64,000 nt of DNA from an uncultured Marinobacter sp. (GCF_947259545.1 NZ_CAMYMK010000007.1:186001-250000), one strand, 5' to 3'; positions 52,977 to 62,834 are shown, counted from the stretch's first letter. Numbers and translations: made by a program. Notes: generated by a model not told the origin, from the sequence alone.

Positions 52977-53349
52977 GTACCGAGTGTTGGTAATGCTGGT
53001 TGTGCTCGGTGTCCTGGGCGGTTGTGCTGGCCGACCGGCCCCCGACCAGAGCCGTGGGGAAGTCAGGGTGGAGCCTGTCACCAGGGAGGATGTGGTGCAG
53101 ATCAACAACCAGGCCCTGTCACTTAAGGAGCAGAGCAGATTTCGCGAAGCCGCAACGTTACTGCGTTCCGGTATTCAATCATCCCCGGACACACCCGAGT
53201 TGCATTACAACCTCGCCGTCATTTCTGAACTCTACCTGTTAGACCTCGAAGCCGCGCTGGTTCACTACCGCCAATATCGCGAGCTGTCTGGCAGCGAGGA
53301 TAAACGGGTGGCCGGATGGATTGCGGACCTGGAACGGAGGCTTCAGTAA
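52966..53349 (+). CDS. TPR lipoprotein
   Basis: A 127-aa protein with a lipoprotein signal ending in GVLGGC. A TPR pair follows (NNQALSLKEQSRFREAATLL, PELHYNLAVISELYLLDLEAAL). The residue after the Cys is Ala, so it should be sorted to the outer membrane. ATG 52966 has GAGGAG 8 nt upstream. It overlaps the previous gene by 11 nt and ends directly before the next ATG. In size and type it matches the outer-membrane TPR lipoprotein of Agl-Glt-like modules. Confidence 0.78.
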   Translation: MMPEYRVLVMLVVLGVLGGCAGRPAPDQSRGEVRVEPVTREDVVQINNQALSLKEQSRFREAATLLRSGIQSSPDTPELHYNLAVISELYLLDLEAALVHYRQYRELSGSEDKRVAGWIADLERRLQ

Positions 53350-53685
53350 ATGCTCAAACGAATCTGTCTTGTTGCGTTGGCAGGACTGACAATCATGGTC
53401 GGCGGACCAGCCGTAGCAGGCGCCGCCGCCGCGAACCGCTCTGGCGACTCTCCGCCTGTCGAACTGAGAGTGGAAGGCATTACCGCCCATTCGGCTGATG
53501 ATGATCCCGGTGTGCTGTACATCCTTCCGTGGCAGCCGCCGACCTTGCCGCGTCGGCCCCGGGCAAGGCTGGATGACAGTGCCCCCGATTTGCTTGAACC
53601 CCAGGATCCGATGGCCCTTGAGCGCCACCGGATATTTCGTGAAACCCTGAATCCGTCACCGGATTCTTACCTGTCTGTGCAGTAA
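53350..53685 (+). CDS. Small exported protein, unknown
   Basis: A 111-aa protein with a signal peptide (LVALAGLTIMVGGPAVAGA). The mature part is polar and Pro/Arg-rich, with VLYILPWQPPTLPRRPRARLDD and an end DSYLSVQ. It starts with no gap after the TPR lipoprotein and ends 16 nt before the ExbB gene. It has no recognised domain. The conserved position in the operon argues for a real subunit. Confidence 0.7.
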   Translation: MLKRICLVALAGLTIMVGGPAVAGAAAANRSGDSPPVELRVEGITAHSADDDPGVLYILPWQPPTLPRRPRARLDDSAPDLLEPQDPMALERHRIFRETLNPSPDSYLSVQ

Positions 53686-53701
53686 CTGCAGGAGTCTGAT
53701 T

Positions 53702-54349
53702 ATGCTGGAAACCGTCATTCGCTTTTTTCAGGAAGGTGGTCCGTTTATGTATCCCATCGCCGTGGTTCTGGCGATAGGTCTGGCCATTACCGTGGAACGT
53801 TTTCTGTATCTGGGCGCCATGCGTCGTCGCAACCGGCTGGCATTTGAGAGAGGGATACTGCCATTACTGCAGAAACGGGACTATCAGCGTGCGATGAAAG
53901 CCGCCAACCGTTCCGACAGTGCCATTGCGTCGATTATGGGGGCGGGAATAGGCCGGCTGCTCAACAATAATCGGCGGGAAGAAATTGAATACGCCATGGA
54001 AGAGGGCCTGATGGAGGTGTTGCCGAGACTGGAAAAGCGTACACAGTACCTGGCGACCCTGGCCAACATCGCCACCCTGATGGGCCTGCTGGGTACCATT
54101 ATTGGTCTGATCTCGGCGTTTACCGCCGTTGCCGCCGCAGATCCGGCCCAGAAAGCGACACTGCTGTCTGAAAGTATCTCGGTGGCGATGAACACCACTG
54201 CTTTCGGCCTGATGTCGGCCATCCCCCTGCTCATGTTTCATGCGCTATTGCAGACCCGCACCAATGAGATCGTCGACAGTTTCGAAATGGCGGGTGTGAA
54301 GTTGCTTAACATCATTTCAGATCAGGGCGCCGCGGAGTCCGCCGCCTGA
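53702..54349 (+). CDS. MotA/TolQ/ExbB proton channel
   Basis: A 215-aa inner-membrane protein with three TM helices: about 15-38 (MYPIAVVLAIGLAITVERFL), 118-142 (ATLMGLLGTIIGLISAFTAVAAA) and 158-180. The conserved LGTIIGLISAF and AMNTTAFGLMSAIPLL stretches are those of TolQ/ExbB pentamers that use the proton gradient with TolR/ExbD. It is followed by two ExbD genes and an AgmX-like gene, a full motor module. Confidence 0.93.
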   Translation: MLETVIRFFQEGGPFMYPIAVVLAIGLAITVERFLYLGAMRRRNRLAFERGILPLLQKRDYQRAMKAANRSDSAIASIMGAGIGRLLNNNRREEIEYAMEEGLMEVLPRLEKRTQYLATLANIATLMGLLGTIIGLISAFTAVAAADPAQKATLLSESISVAMNTTAFGLMSAIPLLMFHALLQTRTNEIVDSFEMAGVKLLNIISDQGAAESAA

Positions 54350-54364
54350 GTCAGGGGTCGTAGT

Positions 54365-54853
54365 ATGAGACGCAGACATCGCCGGGTCGCCAGTAGCCCG
54401 GAGCTGGACATCACCGCCTTCCTTAACCTGATGATTGTGCTGGTGCCGGTCCTGTTGCTGGGCATGGTGTTCAGTCAGGTTCGTACCATCGAGCTCCACT
54501 TCCCGGGCATGGAGCCCGGGAAGGCGCCGTCCGCCGAACAGTTGCGGCTGGTTGTGACCATTATCCCGGAGGGCATCGAGGTATCAGACAGTGAGCGCGG
54601 CGTCATTCGCGCCTTACCGTTAAAGGAAAGTGAACAGGACTTTGCCGGGTTGCTTGAAACCCTTAAAGGCATCAAGGCCAGAGTGCCGGACAAGACCGAT
54701 GTGGTACTCGAAGTCGGGCCGGATATTGACTACCAGACCCTGGTGACCGCGATGGATACCGTGCGTTCCTATCCGGCGGTTGTGGTTGCCAGCCCGGTCG
54801 AAGCGGAACTGTTTCCGGATGTGGCCCTGGCGAACGCTCCGGAGGACACATGA
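54365..54853 (+). CDS. ExbD/TolR family protein (first copy)
   Basis: A 162-aa single-pass protein. TM helix about 18-40 has the proton-carrying Asp at its start (LDITAFLNLMIVLVPVLLL). The periplasmic domain follows (VTIIPEGIEVSD, VVLEVGPDIDYQTLVTAMD). It starts 15 nt after ExbB and overlaps the second ExbD gene by 4 nt. Having two ExbD-type partners with one ExbB is unlike the plain Ton system. Confidence 0.91.
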   Translation: MRRRHRRVASSPELDITAFLNLMIVLVPVLLLGMVFSQVRTIELHFPGMEPGKAPSAEQLRLVVTIIPEGIEVSDSERGVIRALPLKESEQDFAGLLETLKGIKARVPDKTDVVLEVGPDIDYQTLVTAMDTVRSYPAVVVASPVEAELFPDVALANAPEDT

Positions 54854-55344
54854 AAACCTCCCGTCGTTCCCGCCGCATACAGCGGCATTACCGGCGTATG
54901 CATCGCGCTGGCGGGCTGAATCTGGTGTCGTTGATGGACATTTTTACCATTCTGGTGTTCTTCCTGATGGTCAATTCCTCTGATGTAAAGGTGATGCAGA
55001 ACACCGCAGATGTGCCACTACCGATGTCTTCTGTTCGGCAGGAGGCAGAGGAGACCCTCACCGTGCAGATCAGTGGGCAGTCGGTACTGGTGCAGGGGCG
55101 TGAGGTGGCCCGCCTTGACAGTATTGAATCGCAAAGTAGCACAGTGGCGGGCCTGGCCGATGAGTTGGCCTGGCGTCGTGAGCGCCTGAGTGCTGTGCCT
55201 GAGCAGGGCCTGGAAGTCACCATCCTGGCCGGTCGCGACATCAGTTACCGGCTATTGCGTAGGATAATGCAGACCTGTGTTGACCAACAGTACCGTCGGG
55301 TGAGGCTTGCGGTTGAATCCATCGGGGAGGTTCGAAATGGCTGA
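54850..55344 (+). CDS. ExbD/TolR family protein (second copy)
   Basis: A 164-aa single-pass protein with the TM segment NLVSLMDIFTILVFFLMVNSS, whose Asp is the likely proton site. The periplasmic domain ends VTILAGRDISYRLLRRIMQTC. It differs strongly from the first copy, so this is not a recent duplication. The start overlaps the first copy (ATGA) and the end overlaps the TonB-like gene by 8 nt, so all are coupled. Confidence 0.91.
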   Translation: MKTSRRSRRIQRHYRRMHRAGGLNLVSLMDIFTILVFFLMVNSSDVKVMQNTADVPLPMSSVRQEAEETLTVQISGQSVLVQGREVARLDSIESQSSTVAGLADELAWRRERLSAVPEQGLEVTILAGRDISYRLLRRIMQTCVDQQYRRVRLAVESIGEVRNG

Positions 55345-56284
55345 ACCTTCCGGTTACCGCACGGGTTTACCGTGGTCGTCAGCAAAGGGTGAAAACGGTC
55401 GCTTTGGTCTCATATTACTGGCCACATTTGCCCTGTTTATCCCCCTGGCGGCATGGATCCCCGGTCTGGAACTGCCTGAACCAGAGCGCAGTGACAGTGA
55501 AGAGGTATCGCCGAGGTTGGCAAAACTGATTGAACAGCGGGAGCCCCCGGCGCCCATCCAGCCCCCTGATCCGATACCGGAACCGCAACCCGAACAGGAG
55601 GCAGCAGCGGACGCCCCCGCGACCAAATCGCAGGAAAGCGCACCCCAGCAGCCGAAGCCTGATTCTCCGCCCAAACCGGACCGGCAAACCGTCGAGCAGG
55701 CCAGGGAGAGGGCGTCCCGGTCCGGGCTGCTGGCCATGAAAGAGCAATTGGCAGCTCTCCGATCTCCCGGGCCGGAATCGGATCAGCCGTTGGTTGCCAA
55801 TGTCTCTGACAGAGCCACCGGGGGACAACCGCCGGCGATTGATGATTCTGCCGAGATCCTGCAGGGCAGTGGCGGAGTGACCAGCGAGCGCGGTCCGAAA
55901 AAGCAGGTGGATGTTGCAAGCCACGAGGTGCGCGAGGTCAAAGTGGCCCGTGAGCCTGAACCTGCGGCAGCCGCCAAACCAGCACCGGGCCCGGCGGAAA
56001 GGGGGATGAGCAATATCCGGAAGGTGTTTAATGCCCAGAAAACCGCCCTTTATTCCCTGTACCGTCGGGAACTGAGGCAGGATCCCACTCTGGAGGGCAA
56101 AGTCTTGCTGGAACTGGTGATTGAGCCGGACGGCTCGGTTTCCCGTTGCGACGTAGTCAGTTCCGAGCTGGATAACCCGGAACTTGAGCGCCGCATAGCC
56201 ATGCGGGTGCAGCTGTTTAACTTCGGGGCCGACAATGTTGCGGCCCGTAAGGTGAAATTTCCGATCGATTTTCTGCCGGGGTAA
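55337..56284 (+). CDS. TonB/AgmX-like energy transducer
   Basis: A 315-aa protein: N-terminal cytoplasmic piece, TM helix (about 22-42, GLILLATFALFIPLAAWIPG), a long Pro/Glu/Gln/Lys linker, and a C-terminal AgmX/PglI-type beta domain (LYSLYRRELRQDPTLEGKVLLEL, GSVSRCDVVSSELDNPELERRI). This C-terminal domain is that of Myxococcus AgmX and PglI, also called GltJ and GltG. ATG 55337 has GGGGAGG upstream. It ends the operon; the next gene converges with it, 1 nt away. Confidence 0.83.
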   Translation: MAEPSGYRTGLPWSSAKGENGRFGLILLATFALFIPLAAWIPGLELPEPERSDSEEVSPRLAKLIEQREPPAPIQPPDPIPEPQPEQEAAADAPATKSQESAPQQPKPDSPPKPDRQTVEQARERASRSGLLAMKEQLAALRSPGPESDQPLVANVSDRATGGQPPAIDDSAEILQGSGGVTSERGPKKQVDVASHEVREVKVAREPEPAAAAKPAPGPAERGMSNIRKVFNAQKTALYSLYRRELRQDPTLEGKVLLELVIEPDGSVSRCDVVSSELDNPELERRIAMRVQLFNFGADNVAARKVKFPIDFLPG

Positions 56285-56770
56285 TCAGTACTCGATGATG
56301 ATGTTTGGCATGCGGGGCGTCTTCAGTGAAACCTTCTTGGTCGGGGCAATCACCTTTGCCTCGCCGCTGACCACTTTCTCATCCCTCTGGTTTCGAACGT
56401 CACAATCGAATACAACGCGGTTTTTCGGCTCTTTTTTCTGTACCGTCAGGGTGACTGTCAGGGTATCGTCCAGTTTTACCGGTCGTTTGAAGGACAGGTT
56501 TTGTTCCAGGTAAATCGTGCCCGGCCCGGGCATGACTGTGGCCAGTGCAGCGGAAATCAGAGAGCCACTCCACATACCGTGGGCGATGCGCTCTTTGAAC
56601 ATGGATTCGGCAGCGAACTCGGAGTCCAGATGTACCGGGTTTACGTCACCGGATACCGCTGCGAACAGCACTAGCTCGTCCTCGGTCAGCGTTCGGCTGA
56701 AGGTGGCGGAGTCACCTTCCTTGAGTTCGTCGTAGGTGAAATTTTCAAGGGTATCCGGTGTTTCACTCAT
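56285..56770 (-). CDS. MaoC-like (R)-specific enoyl-CoA hydratase
   Basis: A 161-aa hot-dog-fold enzyme. The catalytic Asp42 and His47 lie in SGDVNPVHLD, the hydratase 2 motif, and RIAHGMWSGSLISA follows. PhaJ-type members hydrate enoyl-CoA from beta-oxidation. ATG 56770 follows GGAGCAAACC. It is divergent from fadD across about 185 bp, so shared control of fatty-acid use is likely. Downstream it meets the AgmX-like gene tail to tail. Confidence 0.88.
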   Translation of the reverse strand: MSETPDTLENFTYDELKEGDSATFSRTLTEDELVLFAAVSGDVNPVHLDSEFAAESMFKERIAHGMWSGSLISAALATVMPGPGTIYLEQNLSFKRPVKLDDTLTVTLTVQKKEPKNRVVFDCDVRNQRDEKVVSGEAKVIAPTKKVSLKTPRMPNIIIEY

Positions 56771-56956
56771 GGTTTGCTCCACAGATTTGTCGATTCAACG
56801 GGGCCAGAACAGGTGTGCTCTGAAAACTACCTCATCGTTCACAAAACTGCTATTCTCTGACCCTCATTTTTCGGCTGATACTTTTGTCGAGTTGATTTTT
56901 TAATCTATCGACACTGGTAAATCATTATAAACACAAGCGCCAAACAGGAGATGGTG

Positions 56957-58630
56957 ATGGATTTCGAGCAGTTCTATCAGGACAAATACCCCGCTGGTGT
57001 CCCCCGCGAGGTTGACCTGAACAAATACAAAAGCATGGTTGATGTATTTGAGCAGGCCGTTAAGAAATACGCGGATCGGCCCGCATTCAGTGCTGTTGGC
57101 GCCACTCTGACATACCGAGACCTCGACACCCAGAGCCGCAATTTCGCAGCCTGGCTGCAGAACAAGACCGATCTCAAGCCTGGCGACCGTATCGCCGTGC
57201 AGATGCCCAACGTCAGTCAGTACCCGGTTGTGGTGTTCGGCGCCATGCGTGCCGGTCTGATCGTCGTGAACACCAACCCGCTGTACACCACACGGGAAAT
57301 GGAACACCAGTTCAATGACTCCGGTGCCAAAGCGCTGGTGGTTCTGGCCAACATGGCGGAAAACGCCGAAAAGGTGCTGCCACAGACTGGCATTGAACAC
57401 GTAATTGTTACCGAAATTGCTGACATGCATTCGCCGATCAAGCGGACTCTGATGAATGCAGTGGTCAAGCACGTCAAGAAGATGGTGCCGCCTTTCAATC
57501 TGCCTCAGGCCCACAAACTGCCCGCAGTCCTGAGTGCCGGTGCCCGGGAAAAGTTTACCCCGGTTGATTGCAAGCAGGATGACATTGCCGTGTTGCAGTA
57601 CACCGGCGGTACCACGGGTGTAGCCAAGGGGGCCATGCTGACCCACGGCAATCTGGTGGCCAACCTGTTGCAAACCCGCCCGATGATGGAAGACATTGTG
57701 GTGGAAGGTCAGGAAGTGGTTATCGCACCACTGCCTTTGTACCACATCTATTCCTTTACCCTGAACTGCGGGATTATGCTGGAAGCCGGCGCACACAACG
57801 TGCTGATTCCGAACCCCCGCGATATTCCGGGCTTCGTGAAGGAATTGAAAAACCACAAGTTTACAGCCTTCCTGGGTCTGAATACCCTGTTTGTGGCGCT
57901 TTGCAATAACGATGACTTCAAGGCTCTGGACTTCAGCGGACTGAAACTGACCTCATCCGGTGGTATGGCGCTGACCAGTGATACTGCCAAGATGTGGCAG
58001 CGTGTCACCGGGTGTGAAATCAGTGAAGGCTATGGCATGACCGAGACATCCCCGGTGGTGACGTTCAACCCTCACAGCGCCATTCAGCTGGGCACGATTG
58101 GTCTTCCGATTCCCTCGACCATGATCAAGACCATCGACGACGAAGGTAACGAGACTTCGCTGGGCGAGCCTGGTGAGCTTTGCGTCAAGGGACCACAGGT
58201 TATGCGTGGTTACTGGCAGCGTCCGGAAGATACCCAGAAGTCCTTCACCGAGGACGGCTACCTCAAGACCGGTGATGTTGCCCTGATCCAGGAAGACGGG
58301 TATATCCGCATCGTGGATCGCAAGAAGGACATGATCATCGTGTCTGGCTTCAACGTCTTCCCGAACGAAATCGAAGACGTAGTAAGCAGTCACCCGAAAG
58401 TGGTTGAGTGCGCCGCCGTTGGTGTTCCGGATGCCAAGAGTGGCGAGGCCGTGAAGGTATACCTGGTGGCGACTCCCGAAGGTGTTTCCGAGAACGAACT
58501 GAAGGAATTCTGTCGCGAGCGTCTGACCGCCTACAAGGTGCCGAAGAACTTCGAGTTCCGGGATGAACTGCCCAAGACCAATGTGGGCAAGATCCTGCGT
58601 CGCGAGCTGCGTGACGAAGCGAACGCCTAG
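56957..58630 (+). CDS. fadD: Long-chain fatty acyl-CoA synthetase FadD
   Basis: A 557-aa AMP-forming ligase that activates fatty acids with CoA at the inner membrane. P-loop YTGGTTGVAKGAML, the linker and adenylate motifs YGMTETSPVV, GYLKTGD and the FACS signature region VDRKKDMIIVSGFNVFPNEIE are all present. The catalytic Lys is in NVGKILRREL near the end. ATG 56957 is used because CAGGAG sits 6 nt upstream, whereas ATG 56951 would touch the site. It ends with a clear terminator. Confidence 0.94.
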   Translation: MDFEQFYQDKYPAGVPREVDLNKYKSMVDVFEQAVKKYADRPAFSAVGATLTYRDLDTQSRNFAAWLQNKTDLKPGDRIAVQMPNVSQYPVVVFGAMRAGLIVVNTNPLYTTREMEHQFNDSGAKALVVLANMAENAEKVLPQTGIEHVIVTEIADMHSPIKRTLMNAVVKHVKKMVPPFNLPQAHKLPAVLSAGAREKFTPVDCKQDDIAVLQYTGGTTGVAKGAMLTHGNLVANLLQTRPMMEDIVVEGQEVVIAPLPLYHIYSFTLNCGIMLEAGAHNVLIPNPRDIPGFVKELKNHKFTAFLGLNTLFVALCNNDDFKALDFSGLKLTSSGGMALTSDTAKMWQRVTGCEISEGYGMTETSPVVTFNPHSAIQLGTIGLPIPSTMIKTIDDEGNETSLGEPGELCVKGPQVMRGYWQRPEDTQKSFTEDGYLKTGDVALIQEDGYIRIVDRKKDMIIVSGFNVFPNEIEDVVSSHPKVVECAAVGVPDAKSGEAVKVYLVATPEGVSENELKEFCRERLTAYKVPKNFEFRDELPKTNVGKILRRELRDEANA

Positions 58631-58687
58631 TAAAGGTCGAGAGTAGAACCGTACCAGGCCAGAGTTTACTGGCTTTACGGATCAGAA

Positions 58688-58711
58688 AACCCCGCTTTGG
58701 CGGGGTTTTTC
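58688..58711 (+). terminator. Rho-independent terminator after fadD
   Basis: AACCCCGC (58688-58695), a short TTTG loop, GCGGGGTT and a T-run (58706-58710). It lies 58 nt after the fadD stop. The AAAAC before the stem also makes it usable in reverse. Confidence 0.88.
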
Positions 58712-58788
58712 CGTTTAACAGGCAGGCAGTTCCCGTTAGACTGACGCCAATTTCCTTTGATCTATATCGAAACTGGTGAATCCTGTTC

Positions 58789-61700
58789 ATGCCCCGGACC
58801 CCGTCGCAATCATCATCTGCCACACTGGATACCGCTTCCACACCGGACAATAAGGCCGCCGTCAAAGCCATCATGGAGCAGCTGAACTCGTGCAATCAGC
58901 AGGAAGCTGCCCGTATCCACAAATTATTGGCGAGGAAGAAGGGGAAGCCAGGGCAAAAAGACCTTGAGAAAATGGCTGTTTGGCTTGATCGCGGTCTGGC
59001 GAGAGTGCAACAACGCCAGGCCCTGCACAAGCCGGCAACCTTTCCGCCGGACCTTCCGGTGTCGGAGCGGGTGGACGACATCCGTGACGCGATCGATAAA
59101 CATCAGGTGGTGATCATTGCCGGTGAAACCGGCTCCGGTAAAACCACTCAGATTCCGAAAATCTGTCTGAACAGCGGCCGGGGTATCCGAGGACTGATCG
59201 GCCATACCCAACCGCGGCGCATTGCTGCACGTAGTGTGGCCGGACGAATTGCCGAGGAACTGGGGGAGCAGACCGGGCAACAAGTGGGCTATCAGGTTCG
59301 CTTTACCGATAACACCTCCGAGCAATCCCGCGTCAAGGTGATGACCGATGGGATTCTGCTGGCGGAGGTTCAGCACGACCGATTCCTTGATCGCTACGAC
59401 ACCCTGATAATCGACGAGGCCCATGAACGAAGTCTCAACATCGACTTCCTGTTGGGTTACCTGCGCCAGTTGCTGCCCAAGCGTCCCGACCTGAAGGTCA
59501 TCATAACCTCGGCAACCATTGAGGTTGAGCGCTTCAGTCATTTCTTTGGTGATGCGCCTGTCATCGAAGTTAGCGGCCGCACTTACCCGGTGGATGTTCG
59601 ATATCGCCCTTTGGTCGGTGATGAGGATGATCGCGACCAGAGCTGGACGGATGGAGTGATCAGCGCGATCGAGGAAATCGAGCAGCACGAACGTCAGGAG
59701 AAAAAGCCACCGGGCGATGTTCTGGTGTTCCTGCCGGGTGAGCGGGAAATCCGCAACCTGAGCAAAGTGCTCCGCCATGTGGATCTCAGGCATACCGAGG
59801 TCCTGCCGCTATATTCCCGTTTGAGTAACCAGGAGCAGAACCGGGTGTTCCAGGGGCACCGGGGCCGGCGCATTGTGTTGTCTACCAATGTGGCGGAAAC
59901 GTCCCTGACGGTGCCGGGCATCCGTTACGTGATCGATACCGGGGTGGCGCGAATCAGTCGCTACAGTGTTCGTTCCAAGATCCAGCGGCTGCCGATTGAG
60001 CCCGTTTCCCAGGCCAGCGCCAACCAGCGGGCAGGGCGCTGTGGCCGCGTGGCGCCGGGCATCTGTTTTCGGCTGTATGACGAGACGGATTTTATCAATC
60101 GTCCGGAATACACCGATCCCGAGATCCTTCGCACCAACCTGGCCTCCGTCATTCTCCAAATGGCAACGTCCGGACTCGGGGAAATCCGTCATTTCCCGTT
60201 TCTGGAGGCCCCGGACCGTCGGTTGATCAATGACGGCTACAAACTGCTCGAAGAGTTAGGTGCCGTTGATGAAAAACGGCGAGTGACCTCTCTGGGCCGC
60301 ACCATGTCACGGTTGCCGCTGGATCCGCGACTGGCGCGGATGCTGGTTACCGCCGCCGAGCAGGGCAGTCTCGCGGAAACCCTGGTGATTATCGCGGGCC
60401 TGAGTATTCAGGATCCGCGGGAGCGCCCACAGGAGAAGCAACAGGCGGCAGACCAGGCCCATGCGCCGTTCAACGATAAGGAATCGGACTTTGCCAGTCT
60501 GCTGAATCTGTGGAATTTCTATGAAGAGCAGCGGCAGGAGCTGTCCCAGAACCAGCTCAAGAAGGTGTGCCAGAAAACCTTCCTGTCCTGGATGCGCATG
60601 CGGGAATGGCGGGACATCCACCGGCAGCTCACGCTGATTTGCCGTGAGCAGAAGCTGGCTTTTAATACTAAGCCGGCGTCTTATGATTCTCTTCACAAAG
60701 CCATATTGGCAGGCCTGTTGGGGCAGGTGGCGTTAAAGGTGGAGAAGCGGGAGTACCTCGCCACCCGTAACCGCAAGGTCACGCTGTTCCCCGGCTCCAA
60801 AGTGTCAAAAAGTGCACCCAAATGGATCGTGGCTGCAGAAATCGTCGAAACCAGCCGTGTCTTTGCGCGAATGGTGGCGGCAATCCAGCCGGAATGGATT
60901 GAGCCTCTGGCCGGTCATGTGGTGAAACACCATTATTTTGAGCCGCACTGGGAGCAGAAGCGCGCTCAGGTCATGGGCTACGAAAAAGTCACTCTGTATG
61001 GCCTCGACGTGGTGCCTCGCCGGCGGATCCCTTACAGCAAGGTAGATCCAAAAGAATGTCGGGAACTGTTTATCCGCCGCGCTCTGGTGGAAGGTGACTA
61101 CCGATCCCGCGCTCCATTCATTGAGCGCAATCGCGAGTTGCTGGACACCGTCGAGAATCTGGAAAAGAAAACCCGGCGTCGCGATCTGTTGGTGGATGAT
61201 GAAGCCCTGGTGGCATTCTACGACCAGCGTTTGCCGGAAGACATTGTCAGTGGTCGCCATTTCGAAAGCTGGTGGAAGAGCCTCAGCGCCGAAGGCCTGA
61301 AAAACATGGAGCTGACCGAACAGGACATTCTGCAGCGGCCAGTGGATGAGCAGGCGGACTCGTTGTACCCGGATTTTCTTGAGTGGGAAGGCGTGCAATA
61401 TCCTCTGAGTTACGAATTCGAGCCCACGAGTGAACGGGATGGTGTCACCCTTCAGGTGCCCCTGATGGCCCTCAAGCAGATTCCGGCACGCAGACTGGAG
61501 TGGCTGGTGCCAGGGCTGCTACGGGAAAAATGCATCGCCCTGGTCAAAGGGCTTCCCAAGGCCCTGCGCCGGAATTTTGTGCCGGTACCGGATTTTGTAG
61601 ACGCCGCCCTGGAGAATATGCAGCCGTCCAATCAACCCCTCGCTATTCAGCTCGGTGAGCAGTTGCGGCGAATGACCGGGGTACGGATTGATCCCGACGC

Positions 61701-62733
61701 CTGGCCGGAAGACGAGTTGCCCCGACATCTGCGAATGAACGTCCGGGTGATGGGGGATGGCGGCAAAGTGATGGCCGAAGGGCGGGAAACCTCAGCGCTG
61801 CAGGACCAGCTTGAAGGCAAAGCTGAAGCGGCCCTGGCCTCCGCTGCCCAGGCACCGGATGACTCCCCGTTGGAGCAGGAGTCTGTCGACTGGGATTTCG
61901 GATCGCTCCCGGAGTCGGTACAAACCGAAAAAGGCGGTATGCAGGTGACGGTCTATCCAGCGCTGGAAGACCTCGGTAAAGCGGTAAAGCCAGCCCGGCA
62001 CCTGGATCCGCTGACCGCTGAGGATGCGACCCGCAAGGCGGTCGCCAGGCTCATGCTCAACCGTTTCGGCAATACCCTGGATGATCTGGAGCGTAAACTT
62101 CCGTTCTTCAAAGGTTCGGCGTTGATGTTTGCACCGGTGGGGCAGGCCAGGGTGTTACTGGATGACTTGCTGGTGGCGACCGCCATGGAGCACTTTCTGT
62201 CGGACGGTCTGCCCCGTGACCGACAGCAGTTCGAAGCTAGGTTTGACAGTAAGCGGGGCGACTTCATTCCAGCGCTGGAGGAGGCGGACGAGCGGCTTCA
62301 TCAGGCGATGAAGGGCTACCATGCTGTCGCCAAACAGCTAAAAGGCAAAATCAGCCTGGCGCAGGCGAACAGCATGGCCGATCTCAAGTTCCAGCTTCAA
62401 AACCTCGTCTATCCCGGTTTTCTGGTTTCCACGCCCACCCCTTGGCTGGAACAGTTTGGCCGCTACTTCGAGGCCGCCGCCATCCGGTTCGAGAAAATGC
62501 CCCGGGAAATGGGGCGTGAGCGGGAATTTCTCCACACGATTGAGCCGCTCTGGTCGCGCTATGCCAGCAAACAGGCGGAACAGCAGCGCCAGGGAGTGCG
62601 GGATCCGGAACTGGTGCTGTATCGGTGGATGCTGGAGGAGTTCCGGGTGTCTTTCTTTGCCCAGCAACTGGGTACGGTCATTCCAGTGTCCGTAAAACGG
62701 CTGGACCGCCAGTGGGAAAAGACCCGTGTCTGA
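58789..62733 (+). CDS. hrpA: ATP-dependent RNA helicase HrpA
   Basis: A 1314-aa DEAH-box helicase. Walker A GETGSGKT (112-119), DEAH (209-212), motif III SAT, motif V STNVAETSLTVPG and motif VI QRAGRCGR are all present, then the HA2/OB region and the long C-terminal HrpA-specific domain. In E. coli HrpA rescues stalled ribosomes and processes daa mRNA. Full length. It has no strong ribosome-binding site at ATG 58789. Monocistronic. Confidence 0.95.
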   Translation: MPRTPSQSSSATLDTASTPDNKAAVKAIMEQLNSCNQQEAARIHKLLARKKGKPGQKDLEKMAVWLDRGLARVQQRQALHKPATFPPDLPVSERVDDIRDAIDKHQVVIIAGETGSGKTTQIPKICLNSGRGIRGLIGHTQPRRIAARSVAGRIAEELGEQTGQQVGYQVRFTDNTSEQSRVKVMTDGILLAEVQHDRFLDRYDTLIIDEAHERSLNIDFLLGYLRQLLPKRPDLKVIITSATIEVERFSHFFGDAPVIEVSGRTYPVDVRYRPLVGDEDDRDQSWTDGVISAIEEIEQHERQEKKPPGDVLVFLPGEREIRNLSKVLRHVDLRHTEVLPLYSRLSNQEQNRVFQGHRGRRIVLSTNVAETSLTVPGIRYVIDTGVARISRYSVRSKIQRLPIEPVSQASANQRAGRCGRVAPGICFRLYDETDFINRPEYTDPEILRTNLASVILQMATSGLGEIRHFPFLEAPDRRLINDGYKLLEELGAVDEKRRVTSLGRTMSRLPLDPRLARMLVTAAEQGSLAETLVIIAGLSIQDPRERPQEKQQAADQAHAPFNDKESDFASLLNLWNFYEEQRQELSQNQLKKVCQKTFLSWMRMREWRDIHRQLTLICREQKLAFNTKPASYDSLHKAILAGLLGQVALKVEKREYLATRNRKVTLFPGSKVSKSAPKWIVAAEIVETSRVFARMVAAIQPEWIEPLAGHVVKHHYFEPHWEQKRAQVMGYEKVTLYGLDVVPRRRIPYSKVDPKECRELFIRRALVEGDYRSRAPFIERNRELLDTVENLEKKTRRRDLLVDDEALVAFYDQRLPEDIVSGRHFESWWKSLSAEGLKNMELTEQDILQRPVDEQADSLYPDFLEWEGVQYPLSYEFEPTSERDGVTLQVPLMALKQIPARRLEWLVPGLLREKCIALVKGLPKALRRNFVPVPDFVDAALENMQPSNQPLAIQLGEQLRRMTGVRIDPDAWPEDELPRHLRMNVRVMGDGGKVMAEGRETSALQDQLEGKAEAALASAAQAPDDSPLEQESVDWDFGSLPESVQTEKGGMQVTVYPALEDLGKAVKPARHLDPLTAEDATRKAVARLMLNRFGNTLDDLERKLPFFKGSALMFAPVGQARVLLDDLLVATAMEHFLSDGLPRDRQQFEARFDSKRGDFIPALEEADERLHQAMKGYHAVAKQLKGKISLAQANSMADLKFQLQNLVYPGFLVSTPTPWLEQFGRYFEAAAIRFEKMPREMGREREFLHTIEPLWSRYASKQAEQQRQGVRDPELVLYRWMLEEFRVSFFAQQLGTVIPVSVKRLDRQWEKTRV

Positions 62734-62834
62734 GGCCTCCTTGGGCGCGAGCAAATTGTCAGGACTGTGTTACTATTTGGTGCATAAGCGGAATGTTCTT
62801 TCATTTGTTTTCATTACCATGACGTGGGGTTAGC

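Noticed and set aside
56900..57856. 318-aa frame antisense to fadD
   Set aside because: His/Val-rich shadow of fadD codons; no known domain.
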